DNA of 64,000 nt. It comes from Pedobacter sp. BS3. Lineage in GTDB: Bacteria; Bacteroidota; Bacteroidia; Sphingobacteriales; Sphingobacteriaceae. Shown here one piece after another: positions 17,522-26,192 of this stretch. Position 1 is the first letter of the stretch, and each line of letters starts with the position of its first letter. A model generated the notes under the pieces. The model was given only the letters and a program-made list of their open reading frames with translations. It made no database searches and was not told where the DNA came from. The translations under genes and the position numbers were made by a program. The stretch is from positions 20,094 to 84,093 of the forward strand of contig NZ_VTRT01000010.1 of assembly GCF_008274585.1 (NCBI RefSeq), written 5' to 3'.

Positions 17522-18682
17522 ATGTCGGATAATAAAATTGCCATTACCGGTTGGGGGAGTATTTCGCCATTAGGCGATAATAGCGCCATTATCTGGGAGT
17601 GCTATTCAGACAACAGGAGCTATTTTTCAATCCGGGAATATTGCGGCACGGATACCTGGTGCGGTACTTTATCTGCTACAGATGCACTAAAAATTGATGC
17701 CCTGAGATTAGAAAAACCGGCGTATAAAAATCTTGATCCAAGCGTATTATATGCCATGTATGCATCAAGGGTCGCCGTATTAGCTGCCGGATGGAACAGT
17801 GATACCGCATTTGGCATCAATTTAGGCTCATCCAGGGGGGCAACCTCCTCTTTTGAAGAATATCACAGCCAGTTTATTCATAGCGGCAATAGCCAGGTAC
17901 ATCCATTAACATCTCCTGCAACCACGCTGGGAAATATTGCCAGCTGGGTAGCTGCCGATTTAGCGGCAAACGGGCCTGTAATTTCACATTCTATCACCTG
18001 TTCCACGGCACTTCACGCCATTCTGAACGCTGTAGCCTGGCTAAGATCAGGTTTGTGCAGCCGTTTCCTGGCCGGCGGAAGTGAAGCTGCACTAACCGCG
18101 TTTACCGTCGCACAAATGCGGGCGTTAAAAATTTATTCGTCGCTTGAAGATCAATATCCATGCCGCTCGATGGAGTCGGATAAAAAGCAAAATTCGATGA
18201 TTTTAGGTGAAGGCGCTGCCAGCTTCTGCCTGGAGCTGAATGCAGATACTGCCCTGGCGTATATTACAGGGGTGGGTTACAGTACGGAGATGATCAGTCA
18301 CGGGGCATCCATATCGGCAGAAGGGCTTTGTTTACAACGTGCTATGCAAATGGCCATAAAAAACCACGATCCGGATAGTGTTGATGTGCTTATTATGCAT
18401 GCACCGGGCACGGTAAAAGGCGATGCATCAGAAATGAATGCAGTTGAGGCAGTTTTTGGTGCTAAAAAGCCATTATTAACATCCAATAAATGGAAGATCG
18501 GGCATACGTTTGGGGCATCGGGCGCTTTAAGCCTGGAAATGGCTTTGCTGATGCTGGAACACGATCGCTTTATACAACCACCTTATCTTGAACCGCAGGA
18601 ACAGCGCTCTCCTTTAAAAAAGATCCTGATCAATGCGGTGGGCTTTGGCGGAAATGCAGTTAGTATCCTGGTAGAAAAATAA
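17522..18682 (+). CDS. Stand-alone beta-ketoacyl synthase
   Basis: 386 residues with a thiolase-like fold (AITGWGSISPLGDNSAIIWE at the start). The active-site Cys is in SITCSTALHA, the first His in MHAPGTVKGDASE and the second in SNKWKIGHTFGASGAL with the conserved Lys. The Cys-His-His triad is therefore complete. It condenses acyl thioesters, as FabF/FabB do, but no acyl carrier protein or other fatty-acid gene lies beside it. Such divergent, unclustered synthases occur in Bacteroidota, some in biotin or pigment clusters; neither cluster is seen here. It ends four bases from the convergent cytochrome gene. Confidence 0.88.
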   Translation: MSDNKIAITGWGSISPLGDNSAIIWECYSDNRSYFSIREYCGTDTWCGTLSATDALKIDALRLEKPAYKNLDPSVLYAMYASRVAVLAAGWNSDTAFGINLGSSRGATSSFEEYHSQFIHSGNSQVHPLTSPATTLGNIASWVAADLAANGPVISHSITCSTALHAILNAVAWLRSGLCSRFLAGGSEAALTAFTVAQMRALKIYSSLEDQYPCRSMESDKKQNSMILGEGAASFCLELNADTALAYITGVGYSTEMISHGASISAEGLCLQRAMQMAIKNHDPDSVDVLIMHAPGTVKGDASEMNAVEAVFGAKKPLLTSNKWKIGHTFGASGALSLEMALLMLEHDRFIQPPYLEPQEQRSPLKKILINAVGFGGNAVSILVEK

Positions 18683-18686
18683 ACTG

Positions 18687-20918
18687 TTATTGCATTCTTA
18701 AAGCATTAAAAATACTGCTGTACTCCGGGTTACCGGGATCGGTGTTTTTTAAAACCGAAGCATGTTCTAATGCTTGTAAAAGTTTGTTTTGCTTTAAGTA
18801 TAAATAGGCTAATGCATAATGCAGGCTATTATCTTTGGGCCAAATATGCGCTCCCTTTTGTAAAATGGTTTCTGCTTTAATAATATCTGTTTGTAATAAA
18901 AGCAGGCCATAATTATAGTATAACCTGGGATTGTCAGATCCTGTCAGCATTGCTTTCTCAAAACAGGCCAGGGCATTGGGCCGGTCTCCCATTTCATTGT
19001 ATAGAAGGGCCATGTTGAAATAGATCTGGCTATTTTTAGGCGTAATTTTAGCAGCAGTTTTTAATGTGCTCAATGCCAGTGCATTTTTTCCCTGCAGGTT
19101 GTATACCACGGCAAGATTTAACCGGGCAAGGTTCATCAGGCTGTCCTTTTTTAATCCGCGTAAATAAAACTTTTCGGCATTTGTATTGTCTTGCAGGCGC
19201 ATATAATAATCGCCGAGCATTACATTCCCTGCGGCAAAATCGGCCTGGTTTCGCAGAAAGACCGATAGATCATTTTTGGCTGTTTTCAGGGCAGCATCAT
19301 ATCCTGGTGGGAGCTGATCGGGCGGAACGGTCAGGAACAGATCGGCTGCAGCAATACGTACGGCCCGTACCGGATCATTTAATAAAGGCGCTGCCGCATT
19401 TATCCAGTTCGGTGGCTCATAACTTGCCAGGCTTCTTAACGCCCTGTACCGTACCTGGGCGTCGCTGCTTTTTATGCAGGCAAGCAGGGCATTCAAACTC
19501 TTTTCTGAAGGAGTATTAGCCAGGTAAGATGCTGCCGTGGCTTTAATAATGGCAGGTATTGTTTTGCTATCTAACAGCTTTAATAAATGCGGTTCGGCAT
19601 CAGGGCCCGGGTTACTTCCTGGAATAAGATCTTCTGAAAAATGGTATCTGCGGGTTTTGCCATACCACTTTTCTACTGTGCCGGCAGCCCATTGGCTGGA
19701 TTTATCTGTATGGCAATTGTTGCATGAATTGGGCGTTCCGAATTTAACAGACAGATCGGGACGCGGTACCCGGAAACTATGGTCGTGCCTGTAATCATTA
19801 CCCATATAGTATTTGCCGGGCATGTGGCAATTGACACATTTGGCTCCGGCGGTAGAGGCAGCGTGAAAGGTATGCGATAGGTCATTGTATTTTTGCTGAT
19901 GGCATTGCAGGCACAGCTTGTTATCAATGAATAAAACTTTTTGAGAATGAGGCTCGTGGCAATTGCTGCACTTTACACCGGCCTGGAACATTTTACTTTG
20001 CAGAAAAGAAGTGTAAATGAAATCCTCATCCTTGATTTGTCCATCGGCATAAAAATTTTCTGTCGACGGAATATCCGGGATATAATTATCCAGGAGCCCG
20101 GTGGAAGCAAGCGGGGTATTGCTTATTACCGTACGGCGTGCATGGCATGGGGCGCAGGTGTTTATTTGAGTTAGCTGTGAAGTGTTTCCGGGCATTTCCA
20201 GTGCACTTCCCTTAATTTTATTTCCTGCTTTATAATCGTTGTTTATATAGTCAATATGATTTTTCCCTGCACCGTGACAGGCTTCGCAGCTTACGTTAAT
20301 AGCACTGTAGGTTGTTTTATAGGTATCGCTTTCTATATCGTAATTCTTTTTCACGTTAGTGCTGTGGCAATCGGCGCAGGTGGTGTTCCAGTTTTGAGCA
20401 TTTCCTGTCCAGTGCAGCCAGTCGCCGGCAGGTATTTGCTGACCTTTATACTGATGAAACCACTTGTTTTGCCTCGCATCCCAGCTGGCCCGGGTCACCT
20501 GCATTCTGCCTCCCGGGAATTCTACAAGATATTGCTGTAAGGGGTAAAATCCGAAGGTATATTTGATCTCAAAATCGTGATATTTGCCATCCCCGCCCTG
20601 TGTATGGATAAAAAAACGATCGCCTTTTTTAAAAAAACGCGAAGTAACACCATCGGCAGTGAGCACCGTATTGTTAAAGTTGCCCTTCACGGTAGAATCA
20701 GTTGCGGGCTGCATAGCCATAAAGTGATCAGAGCTTTGCCAGTGCTTGTATGCTATAGCATGGCATGATCTGCATGCTGCATCGCCTACAAACGCATTTT
20801 CTTCTTTAGAGGCTGTTGCTGATTGATCTGTATTGTGAGGTAAAAGAAACAAGTCGATCCCAATAGCCGCTAAGATGCAAAAGAAAGCAGCTATCACTAA
20901 TTTATAACTTGTTTTCAT
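18687..20918 (-). CDS. Octahaem c-type cytochrome fused to HEAT and TPR repeats
   Basis: 743 residues. One N-terminal membrane anchor or signal (MKTSYKLVIAAFFCILAAIG) precedes eight CxxCH haem sites: CRSCH, CADCH, CEACH, CAPCH, CSNCH, CLQCH, CVNCH and CNNCH, all within about the first 430 residues. Then come HEAT-like repeats (about 440-550, SDAQVRYRALRSLASYEP) and TPR repeats (about 560-740, AEKFYLRGLKKDSLMNLARL). The haem part resembles the cytochrome c554/multihaem group and must be matured in the periplasm by the Ccm machinery. The likely role is electron transfer or a multihaem reductase. Substrate unknown. The downstream minus-strand genes are upstream of it in position, and no oxidase subunit is adjacent. 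Confidence 0.87.
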   Translation of the reverse strand: MKTSYKLVIAAFFCILAAIGIDLFLLPHNTDQSATASKEENAFVGDAACRSCHAIAYKHWQSSDHFMAMQPATDSTVKGNFNNTVLTADGVTSRFFKKGDRFFIHTQGGDGKYHDFEIKYTFGFYPLQQYLVEFPGGRMQVTRASWDARQNKWFHQYKGQQIPAGDWLHWTGNAQNWNTTCADCHSTNVKKNYDIESDTYKTTYSAINVSCEACHGAGKNHIDYINNDYKAGNKIKGSALEMPGNTSQLTQINTCAPCHARRTVISNTPLASTGLLDNYIPDIPSTENFYADGQIKDEDFIYTSFLQSKMFQAGVKCSNCHEPHSQKVLFIDNKLCLQCHQQKYNDLSHTFHAASTAGAKCVNCHMPGKYYMGNDYRHDHSFRVPRPDLSVKFGTPNSCNNCHTDKSSQWAAGTVEKWYGKTRRYHFSEDLIPGSNPGPDAEPHLLKLLDSKTIPAIIKATAASYLANTPSEKSLNALLACIKSSDAQVRYRALRSLASYEPPNWINAAAPLLNDPVRAVRIAAADLFLTVPPDQLPPGYDAALKTAKNDLSVFLRNQADFAAGNVMLGDYYMRLQDNTNAEKFYLRGLKKDSLMNLARLNLAVVYNLQGKNALALSTLKTAAKITPKNSQIYFNMALLYNEMGDRPNALACFEKAMLTGSDNPRLYYNYGLLLLQTDIIKAETILQKGAHIWPKDNSLHYALAYLYLKQNKLLQALEHASVLKNTDPGNPEYSSIFNALRMQ

Positions 20919-20945
20919 AAATAATGACCATTTGCATGTTTAGGC

Positions 20946-21302
20946 TCATTCGCCCTCATAAATTACACCTGCTGTTGGTGTTTCTTTAAGCTCAATTTTT
21001 ACTAATGACGGTAACCGGGGCTTGATCTTATTCCAGAGCCAGACAGAAAATAATTCTGTGGTTGGATTTTCTAATCCCGTGATATTATTTAAAAGGGTAT
21101 GATCTACGCATTCGATCACAGGCTTTACTGCTTTCTTAAGATCATTATAATCTAAGATCCAGCCTTCCTTTTGGCTTATTTTACCTTCGGCAAATACCGT
21201 TAAATAATAAGTGTGCCCGTGTACAGATTTGCATTTATGTCCGTTGGGTACATAAGGTAAAAAATGAGCGGCATCAAAAGAAAACTGCTTGTATAAGAGC
21301 AT
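20946..21302 (-). CDS. queD: 6-carboxytetrahydropterin / 6-pyruvoyltetrahydropterin synthase homologue
   Basis: 118 residues from the ATG at 21302 (MLLYKQFSFDAAHFLP). The frame extends to 21356 but would then overlap the previous gene. Zinc ligands are the His in FDAAHFLP and the pair in VHGHTYYL. The catalytic Cys sits in HKCKSVHGH, the C-x3-HGH pattern of QueD. ILDYNDLKK and DHTLLNN are also family blocks, as is the final ETPTAGVIYEG. It most likely makes 6-carboxytetrahydropterin for queuosine and 7-deazaguanine synthesis. No other que gene is in the window. It follows the YhbP-like gene by ten bases. Confidence 0.82.
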   Translation of the reverse strand: MLLYKQFSFDAAHFLPYVPNGHKCKSVHGHTYYLTVFAEGKISQKEGWILDYNDLKKAVKPVIECVDHTLLNNITGLENPTTELFSVWLWNKIKPRLPSLVKIELKETPTAGVIYEGE

Positions 21303-21312
21303 AAAAAATATG

Positions 21313-21744
21313 TTAACGATGATGTAATTGTCTTTGCCAATATGTTTTGCCACCAAATACCGGCGTGTTATCTGTCATTTTTACAGAGTCGAGCTGTACA
21401 CACCAAACCTTGCCCGCCCTGGCAACAGCAAGCGGATAAATTTTATGATAAAAACTATCGGGATGTACCGGTGGCAGAGAGCTACAGAGAATTGTGCCTG
21501 AGAACTGGAGTCCTTTAATTAAAGGCAATGAGATCTTTGCCGGCAGAATAGTTCCGGCTACCTTATGATTGTCTGCAAGTATTTTTGAGTGATAAGAATC
21601 GTCAGAAGATTTGAAGAATAATAAATGATGCTGCTCATCGAATGCGTAAAAGCAATTAAAGCAGTGAGGAACGGCATTATCGGCCACACAACAAAGCGTA
21701 GCTATTTTATTTGACCCGAAGAATTTTGTGATTGTTGGTTGCAC
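21313..21744 (-). CDS. YhbP/UPF0306-like flavin-binding-fold protein
   Basis: 143 residues with a PNPOx-like split-barrel. It resembles E. coli YhbP along the length: IATLCCVADNAVPHCFNCFY at the start, then AGTILP, LIKGLQFSGTI and the final VKMTDNTPVFGGKTYW. The biochemical role of this group is unknown. The fold usually binds FMN or a similar cofactor. It probably shares a transcript with the queD-like gene downstream. Confidence 0.75.
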   Translation of the reverse strand: MQPTITKFFGSNKIATLCCVADNAVPHCFNCFYAFDEQHHLLFFKSSDDSYHSKILADNHKVAGTILPAKISLPLIKGLQFSGTILCSSLPPVHPDSFYHKIYPLAVARAGKVWCVQLDSVKMTDNTPVFGGKTYWQRQLHHR

Positions 21745-21903
21745 TTTTTTGGTGTAAAAGTCTGCCTGGCGGGTAATTTTTAAAATGATAACGATCAGAT
21801 CAGGGCGTGATCTGTATCACTATTGAGGCAGAACATATATGATGATCACGGCATCCGGAGTTAAAATGACGTAAAATACTTCCCGGCCTTTGATTTAACT
21901 TTT

Positions 21904-21911
21904 TACCTTTG
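21904..21911 (+). promoter_or_regulatory. Bacteroidota -7 box (TACCTTTG) of the SDR gene
   Basis: TACCTTTG fits TAnnTTTG and lies 26 bases before the ATG at 21938. Confidence 0.6.
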
Positions 21912-21937
21912 GATTTCTTACATTAAATACTTTTATC

Positions 21938-22651
21938 ATGCAACAATTAACAAATAAAGTAGCCCTCATTACCGGGGGAAGCAAGGGTATTGGCTATGGT
22001 GTTGCCGAAGCCTTGCTGAAAGAAAATATTAAAGTGGCCATTACCAGTCGCTCACAGCAGCATGCCGATGAGGCTGCCCGGCGTTTAAGCGTATTTGGCG
22101 AAGTGCTGGCTATTGGTGCCGACGTAAAAAACTGGGAATCGCAGCAACACGCGGTAAAACAAATTGTCGATAAATGGGGCCGGCTGGATTTTTTGATTGC
22201 TAATGCCGGGGTAGGGCATTTTGCTTCTATTGAAGAAATGGAGCCGGAAACCTGGCACGATACGATTGATACTAATCTTACCGGTGTGTTTTACAGCATT
22301 AAAGCGGCTTTAGCCGAGCTGAAAAAGAATAAAGGATATATTTTTACCATTTCGAGCCTGGCCGGTTGCAACTTTTTTGCCGGAGGGTCGGCGTACAATG
22401 CCAGTAAATTTGGTTTAACCGGATTTACACAGGCCGTTATGCTGGATCTAAGGCAATACGGCGTTAGGGTTGCTACCATTATGCCCGGCTCGGTGTCAAC
22501 TTATTTTAATGATCACGAACCGGATGCCCAGGCAGATGCCTGGAAAATTCAGCCGGAAGATATGGGCCAATTACTGGTTGATCTGTTAAAGATGCACCCG
22601 CGAACGCTGCCCAGCAAGATTGAGATCAGGCCGGCGAAGACGTCGAATTAA
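21938..22651 (+). CDS. Short-chain dehydrogenase/reductase
   Basis: 237 residues of a classical SDR. The cofactor motif is TGGSKGIGYG near residue 12, NAGVGHF follows, and the catalytic Ser-Tyr-Lys set is in ISSLAGCNFF and YNASKFG. The TSRSQQ segment after beta-2 suggests NADP preference (inference). The substrate is unknown. It resembles 3-ketoacyl-ACP or sepiapterin-type reductases in overall pattern. It is monocistronic. The 3' flank is filled with repeats. Confidence 0.9.
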   Translation: MQQLTNKVALITGGSKGIGYGVAEALLKENIKVAITSRSQQHADEAARRLSVFGEVLAIGADVKNWESQQHAVKQIVDKWGRLDFLIANAGVGHFASIEEMEPETWHDTIDTNLTGVFYSIKAALAELKKNKGYIFTISSLAGCNFFAGGSAYNASKFGLTGFTQAVMLDLRQYGVRVATIMPGSVSTYFNDHEPDAQADAWKIQPEDMGQLLVDLLKMHPRTLPSKIEIRPAKTSN

Positions 22652-22654
22652 AGC

Positions 22655-22915
22655 CTCATCCCTAACTCCGCCAGTTGGCGGAAGAAGGGAATTGGTCTGT
22701 GCTATTCGTCTTGTTTCTTGCGTCTATATTCTTGCTTGGCCTCACCCCCAGCTCCGCCAACTGGCGGAAGAGGGGATGGAGACATTGTCAACTCTCCATT
22801 GTCCTCTGTCAATTATTAAAGATTACTTCCGGACTTTCCAACTTTCGGACTAAAAAGCTATGAACCATGCAGACATTGTCAACTATCCATTATCCACTGT
22901 CAATTATTAAAGAGC
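22655..22915 (+). repeat. Two hairpin repeats and two heptad arrays
   Basis: Two copies of a hairpin built on CTCCGCCA-GTTGGCGG or CTCCGCCAACTGGCGG, each followed by GAAGAAGGG or GAAGAGGGG, then YTGTCMA heptads, ATTAAAGATTACTTCCGGAC, GGACTAAAAAGCTATGAACC and a second heptad run. The same hairpin type occurs twice at 61255-61430. Confidence 0.75.
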
Positions 22916-22941
22916 CATTAACCATTCGTCACACCGTTCCA

Positions 22942-23409
22942 TCATCTCAGCCTGTCGGCAGATTTTACCAGTTTTTCGTCGTGGCGGATTCCACGTATGG
23001 CGAGAATAATGAATAAAATAGATAAAGAGGGTAAGATGACACCAATACCGTAGTTCTGTAACTGGAGTTGTAAGCCGTTTAAGTACGCTTTTGCGGTTTG
23101 AACCAGCCAGAAGCTATAGGCGAGGATCAGCACAATAGTGATGTAGCTTAAGGTTAGCTGCTTCTTCCGGTTGCGGAAACTACCAAGAATAACCAATGGA
23201 ACCAGGGCGATAATCACGGTTACAATAGTTAAGGGAATAAATTCCTGTAGTTTAATGTCCTCTTGCCCGGTGTGCTGATAAAGACCTGTAATACGTACGG
23301 TTTTTGCCAGTCCGTCGATATCTACAAACTGGATAAAGGGAAATAAAAAAAGGCAGAATAAGCTTAGTGAAGCCAGAATAAGCCAGATGGATTGAATGCG
23401 TTGTATCAT
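22942..23409 (-). CDS. DUF4293 membrane protein
   Basis: 155 residues with four predicted membrane segments, beginning MIQRIQSIWLILASLSLFCL, a start typical of DUF4293. A short extracytoplasmic loop (TGLYQHTGQEDIKLQEFIPL) and a charged cytoplasmic loop (GSFRNRKKQLTLSY) are visible. The family is restricted to Bacteroidota and often sits near the rho gene; rho is not seen here. Function unknown. Confidence 0.85.
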   Translation of the reverse strand: MIQRIQSIWLILASLSLFCLFLFPFIQFVDIDGLAKTVRITGLYQHTGQEDIKLQEFIPLTIVTVIIALVPLVILGSFRNRKKQLTLSYITIVLILAYSFWLVQTAKAYLNGLQLQLQNYGIGVILPSLSILFIILAIRGIRHDEKLVKSADRLR

Positions 23410-23500
23410 AACGAGGGCAAGTTAAAAGTTAAAAGCCGAAAGTCAAAAGTTTATATAGTCCGAAAGACAGAAAAGACTGAAAGTAATGAGTGGGTTGTGC
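23410..23500. repeat. Heptad repeat (AAGTTAA/AGTCCGA type)
   Basis: Upstream of the DUF4293 gene: in-phase heptads AGTTAAA, AGTCAAA and related forms, then GTCCGAAAGACAGAAAAGAC. It shows the same period as the other heptad arrays, with a different motif. Confidence 0.65.
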
Positions 23501-23534
23501 ATTATAAAAAAACGATTTAAGTTCAATTCCTGCG

Positions 23535-23725
23535 AGTCGATAGCGCCAAGCTCCGGCTTGGTGATGTTACCTAAAAAGCCTCCGGGCTTTGTTGGACATT
23601 ATACCGTAAGCAGCGTTTTGAACATTTCGTGGTAGAAAGTTCTTAAAACTTTCCTGCTATGTTAAGGTTCAGGTTATTCCTGTGTTCAATCCTGTGCTGA
23701 AACTTAAGGCAGGTCAGGTTGCTTT
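23535..23725 (+). repeat. Degenerate direct repeat, copy A
   Basis: Blocks AGCGCCAAGCTCCGGCTTGG, CTCCGGGCTTT, TTCTTAAAACTTTCCTGCTA, GGTTATTCCTG and GCTGAAACTTAAGGCAGGT recur in the same order at 24282-24432. The pair flanks the VOC gene. Confidence 0.7.
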
Positions 23726-23737
23726 TTAGCTGATTTG

Positions 23738-24106
23738 CTATTCAGTTAATGAAAGAACGTTTCCATCAGGGTCTTTGAACCAGGCAACCTTTGAGCCATT
23801 GGGTGAGATCCAGATACCTAAGCTGTCCTGTTCAAAGAAGTCATAACGTTCGCAAAAGATGTTTTTGTCGTTGAGTTGCTTTATGACAGAAACAATGTTA
23901 TTAACGTTCCAACCCAGGATGGTGAATGGATGTGGCTTGAACTCCCGGACAGTGGTAATACGCAGCAAAGTGCCGTTTGCATCAAATTCTAAAGCAAAAT
24001 TGTCTTCCGACAATAATTTTAGCCCCAGAATATCTTTATAAAATAGTTTGGCTTCGTTTGGCTTTACCGTTGGTACAAACGCTTTAAGTTTTTGGTTGGC
24101 AAGCAT
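23738..24106 (-). CDS. VOC-family protein (glyoxalase/bleomycin-resistance fold)
   Basis: 122 residues with the paired beta-alpha-beta-beta-beta modules of the VOC superfamily. It begins MLANQKLKAFVPTVKPNEAK. FYKDILGLKLLSED is the typical first-module motif and WFKDPDGNVLSLTE the metal-site end motif. The conserved His often found in the first strand is not clear, so metal binding is uncertain. Its substrate is unknown. It is bracketed by two copies of a degenerate 150-bp direct repeat, which hints at movement as a unit. Confidence 0.85.
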   Translation of the reverse strand: MLANQKLKAFVPTVKPNEAKLFYKDILGLKLLSEDNFALEFDANGTLLRITTVREFKPHPFTILGWNVNNIVSVIKQLNDKNIFCERYDFFEQDSLGIWISPNGSKVAWFKDPDGNVLSLTE

Positions 24107-24111
24107 AATTT

Positions 24112-24185
24112 AGTGTTAAGTAAAAAGTCAAAATCCAAAAGTTGAATGTAGTGAAAGCCTGACCTTTCGGGATAAAAATCGGTAA
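24112..24185. repeat. Heptad repeat with trailer (AAGTTRA type)
   Basis: Heptads AAGTAAA, AAGTCAA and AAGTTGA, followed by TGTAGTGAAAGCCTGACCTT and TTCGGGATAAAAAT, matching the trailer found at 4225 and 5753. Confidence 0.65.
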
Positions 24186-24281
24186 TTCGTTTGAAATTAG
24201 GAATATATATATAGATTTTGGGGTCAGTTTAGAATATTTATTTTAGTTTATTTTCTGTCAGTTCAGTTTTGTGTTGGGAGC

Positions 24282-24432
24282 GCTAAGGCTCCGGCTGAAA
24301 CTCTCCGGGCTTTATACCACCGCGTTCTGAACACTTTGGGTATAGGAAATTCTTAAAGCTTCCCTGCTATTGTAAGGCTTAAGTTATTCCTGCGCTCAAT
24401 TCCTCTGCTGAAACTTAAGCCAGGTGGGGGAG
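24282..24432 (+). repeat. Degenerate direct repeat, copy B
   Basis: Blocks GAGCGCTAAGGCTCCGGCTG, CTCCGGGCTTTATACC, TTCTTAAAGCTTCCCTGCTA, AAGTTATTCCTG and GCTGAAACTTAAGCCAGGT are collinear with copy A. Confidence 0.7.
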
Positions 24433-24586
24433 AAATTCGCTTTATTCGATTTAAAGTTGCTTTGGGAAGGCTTTAAACGGATAGAGGAAGAAAATTAAAT
24501 TCATTGGTTTTGAGGACTGTCGTTTGGCAGTCCTTTTAAATTATCAAGCTGCCAAGTCAGAATGATCGCCCAGAAACGTGTCTTAT
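24433..24586. other. Left margin of the cassette block
   Basis: No gene. A 7-bp hairpin (AGGACTG/CAGTCCT at 24513-24534) with four Ts lies on the plus side. No attC-like palindrome follows the leftmost cassette gene, so the array ends abruptly here. Confidence 0.4.
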
Positions 24587-25378
24587 TTATATTACAGCAT
24601 AGCGGCAGCTTTTCATTTTATCCTTTAGCGAAACTCTATATTTAAGCTTTAGGATTTTAGCAATCTTCTTGTCTTGAAATGTCCTAATACTATTCATTCT
24701 GTTTTTAAGAAAGTAGTCATAATAATTTTTGTCTCTTATTGCTTTTGCAATTTGCTTAATAGACGGGTATATATTATCATCATTTGAGTTTAGCTTAATT
24801 GCATTAGATGTTGCAACCAGGCAATCAAATTCCCTTAGCTGGTTCTTAAAAAGGTAATTTAGGTCAACGGTAAGTTGCCAATTATTATCAATTGATTTTA
24901 ATTCATCTATTTCGCCAAATTTCTCAACGTCAGGTTGTCTTTGATTTCCAGTTAAATTGTCTTTTGTCGCTTTTACGAGATTATTCCATATCATAGCTAT
25001 TTCATCCTTTGCGGTTTTGTTAATAAATGGATTGATTGAAATACAAACGGTTCCCCAACTTTTACAAATTCTGTCTTTAGAAATCCCCTCTGCTTGTGAA
25101 AGCAATCTCATTTGTCTAACAAATTCCTCTGTTGAGGTAATGTTTTGTTTGTAAGGAAGCACATATCCAAGCCCAAGACTTTCTTCCTTATTGATGCTAT
25201 TGGAAAAAACCATTGAAAATGTTCCATTTCTGCTCTCCTCTGAAAGTCTGCCGTATCTTATTGGCAAAGGCACTTTTAATTTTTTGTCGAGCGCTAATTC
25301 TGATTGCCATTTCTTTCTAATTTCTGTCGGGTCCCAAAGCAAGGAACCAATTGTAATTGCTCCAACTTTTATATTCAT
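24587..25378 (-). CDS. Uncharacterised cassette protein (263 aa)
   Basis: 263 residues, AT-rich gene, not recognised. It begins MNIKVGAITIGSLLWDPTEI and continues with PLPIRYGRLSEESRNGTFSM and LGLGYVLPYK. The GSLLWD and YGRLS pieces faintly recall gamma-glutamylcyclotransferase-like folds, but I would not assign it. The C-terminus is basic and helical (KIAKILKLKYRVSLKDKMKS). No signal peptide or membrane segment is seen. It is the last gene of the minus-strand cassette array, 38 bases after the GTTAGCGG cassette boundary. The attC expected after it is missing. Confidence 0.75.
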   Translation of the reverse strand: MNIKVGAITIGSLLWDPTEIRKKWQSELALDKKLKVPLPIRYGRLSEESRNGTFSMVFSNSINKEESLGLGYVLPYKQNITSTEEFVRQMRLLSQAEGISKDRICKSWGTVCISINPFINKTAKDEIAMIWNNLVKATKDNLTGNQRQPDVEKFGEIDELKSIDNNWQLTVDLNYLFKNQLREFDCLVATSNAIKLNSNDDNIYPSIKQIAKAIRDKNYYDYFLKNRMNSIRTFQDKKIAKILKLKYRVSLKDKMKSCRYAVI

Positions 25379-25406
25379 ATTTATGCTATGATGTGTCTGG
25401 TGAAAT

Positions 25407-25547
25407 TACCGCTAACGAGCCGCGTATTGGCGATGGGCGGGATTTTTAGCACTAACCCTGATACGAAGAACGAAAGTCGAATTTTGCACTTTCGTTGATA
25501 CGAAGCCGTTCAGCCCGCCTATTGCCAATACGATGTTGGCGGTTCGT
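25407..25547 (-). other. attC-like recombination site 1
   Basis: Read on the minus strand: CGAACCGCCAAC (R''), a short spacer, GTATTGGCAATAGGCGGG (L''), a variable loop with an inner hairpin, CCCGCCCATCGCCAATAC (L'), then GTTAGCGGTAATTTC (R' of the next cassette). The two L arms pair over 8 bp plus 6 bp with a bulge. The site lies between the end of a DHFR-family gene and the start of the 263-aa gene, as integron attC sites do. Confidence 0.65.
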
Positions 25548-25565
25548 TGTTTTTATCTTTTTGTT

Positions 25566-26156
25566 TCATTTTTTGTAGTGATTGACGATGATACCACACT
25601 TAAACGGTGTTGAGTTTACTGTTTTCAGGTTTGTCTGCTTTTGGAAAATAGGTAAACCTTGTCCTAATGCTACTGGGTTTGTTATCAAATGAAATTCGTC
25701 TATGAGGTCTGCGTTGATAAGCGAAGAAACAAGCGTTGCACCACCATAAACGATAATGTCTCCATTGTCTTGGTTTTTCAGTTTCGTGATTTCGTCAGCT
25801 AAATTGCCTTTTAGAATGGATACGTTTTCCCAACCGCCCGGGATTTCGGTTTCCGTTGTCAAAGTTCTGCTTGCTACAAACTTATTGGTGTTTACAATAT
25901 GGTTGGCAAATTCAAATCTTGTGTCTGTCGGGTCTTGTGTTACTTGTTTCCAATGTGCGTTAAAACCTTCTTGTGCCATTTGACTGCTTATCAAAATGCT
26001 GTTAGCGGATTTGTTTAGATTTGTATGATAACTTTGCAGGTCTTTATCCCAATTCCAATTTGGTCCCCAATTCCAAATCATCCAATCTGTACCACCATTT
26101 TCGTCAGCGATATATCCGTCAATACTAATTTGTGTTTCAAGAATTAATTTGTTCAT
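25566..26156 (-). CDS. Dihydrofolate reductase-family (RibD C-terminal) protein, copy 2
   Basis: 196 residues from the ATG at 26156 (MNKLILETQISIDGYIADEN). The start at 26201 would begin inside the cassette junction and is rejected. The RibD_C/DHFR-like fold shows in QISIDGYIADENGGTDW, KFVASRTL and IIVYGGATLVSSLINADLID. This group of small NADPH-type reductases is often called YwjB/YyaP-like; the substrate is unknown and true folate reduction is unlikely. Another member lies directly upstream in the same direction, probably an ancient duplication within one cassette or two fused cassettes. Confidence 0.88.
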   Translation of the reverse strand: MNKLILETQISIDGYIADENGGTDWMIWNWGPNWNWDKDLQSYHTNLNKSANSILISSQMAQEGFNAHWKQVTQDPTDTRFEFANHIVNTNKFVASRTLTTETEIPGGWENVSILKGNLADEITKLKNQDNGDIIVYGGATLVSSLINADLIDEFHLITNPVALGQGLPIFQKQTNLKTVNSTPFKCGIIVNHYKK

Positions 26157-26192
26157 ATTGTTATCTTGTCTGTTACTGTCGTCCGTTACTAT

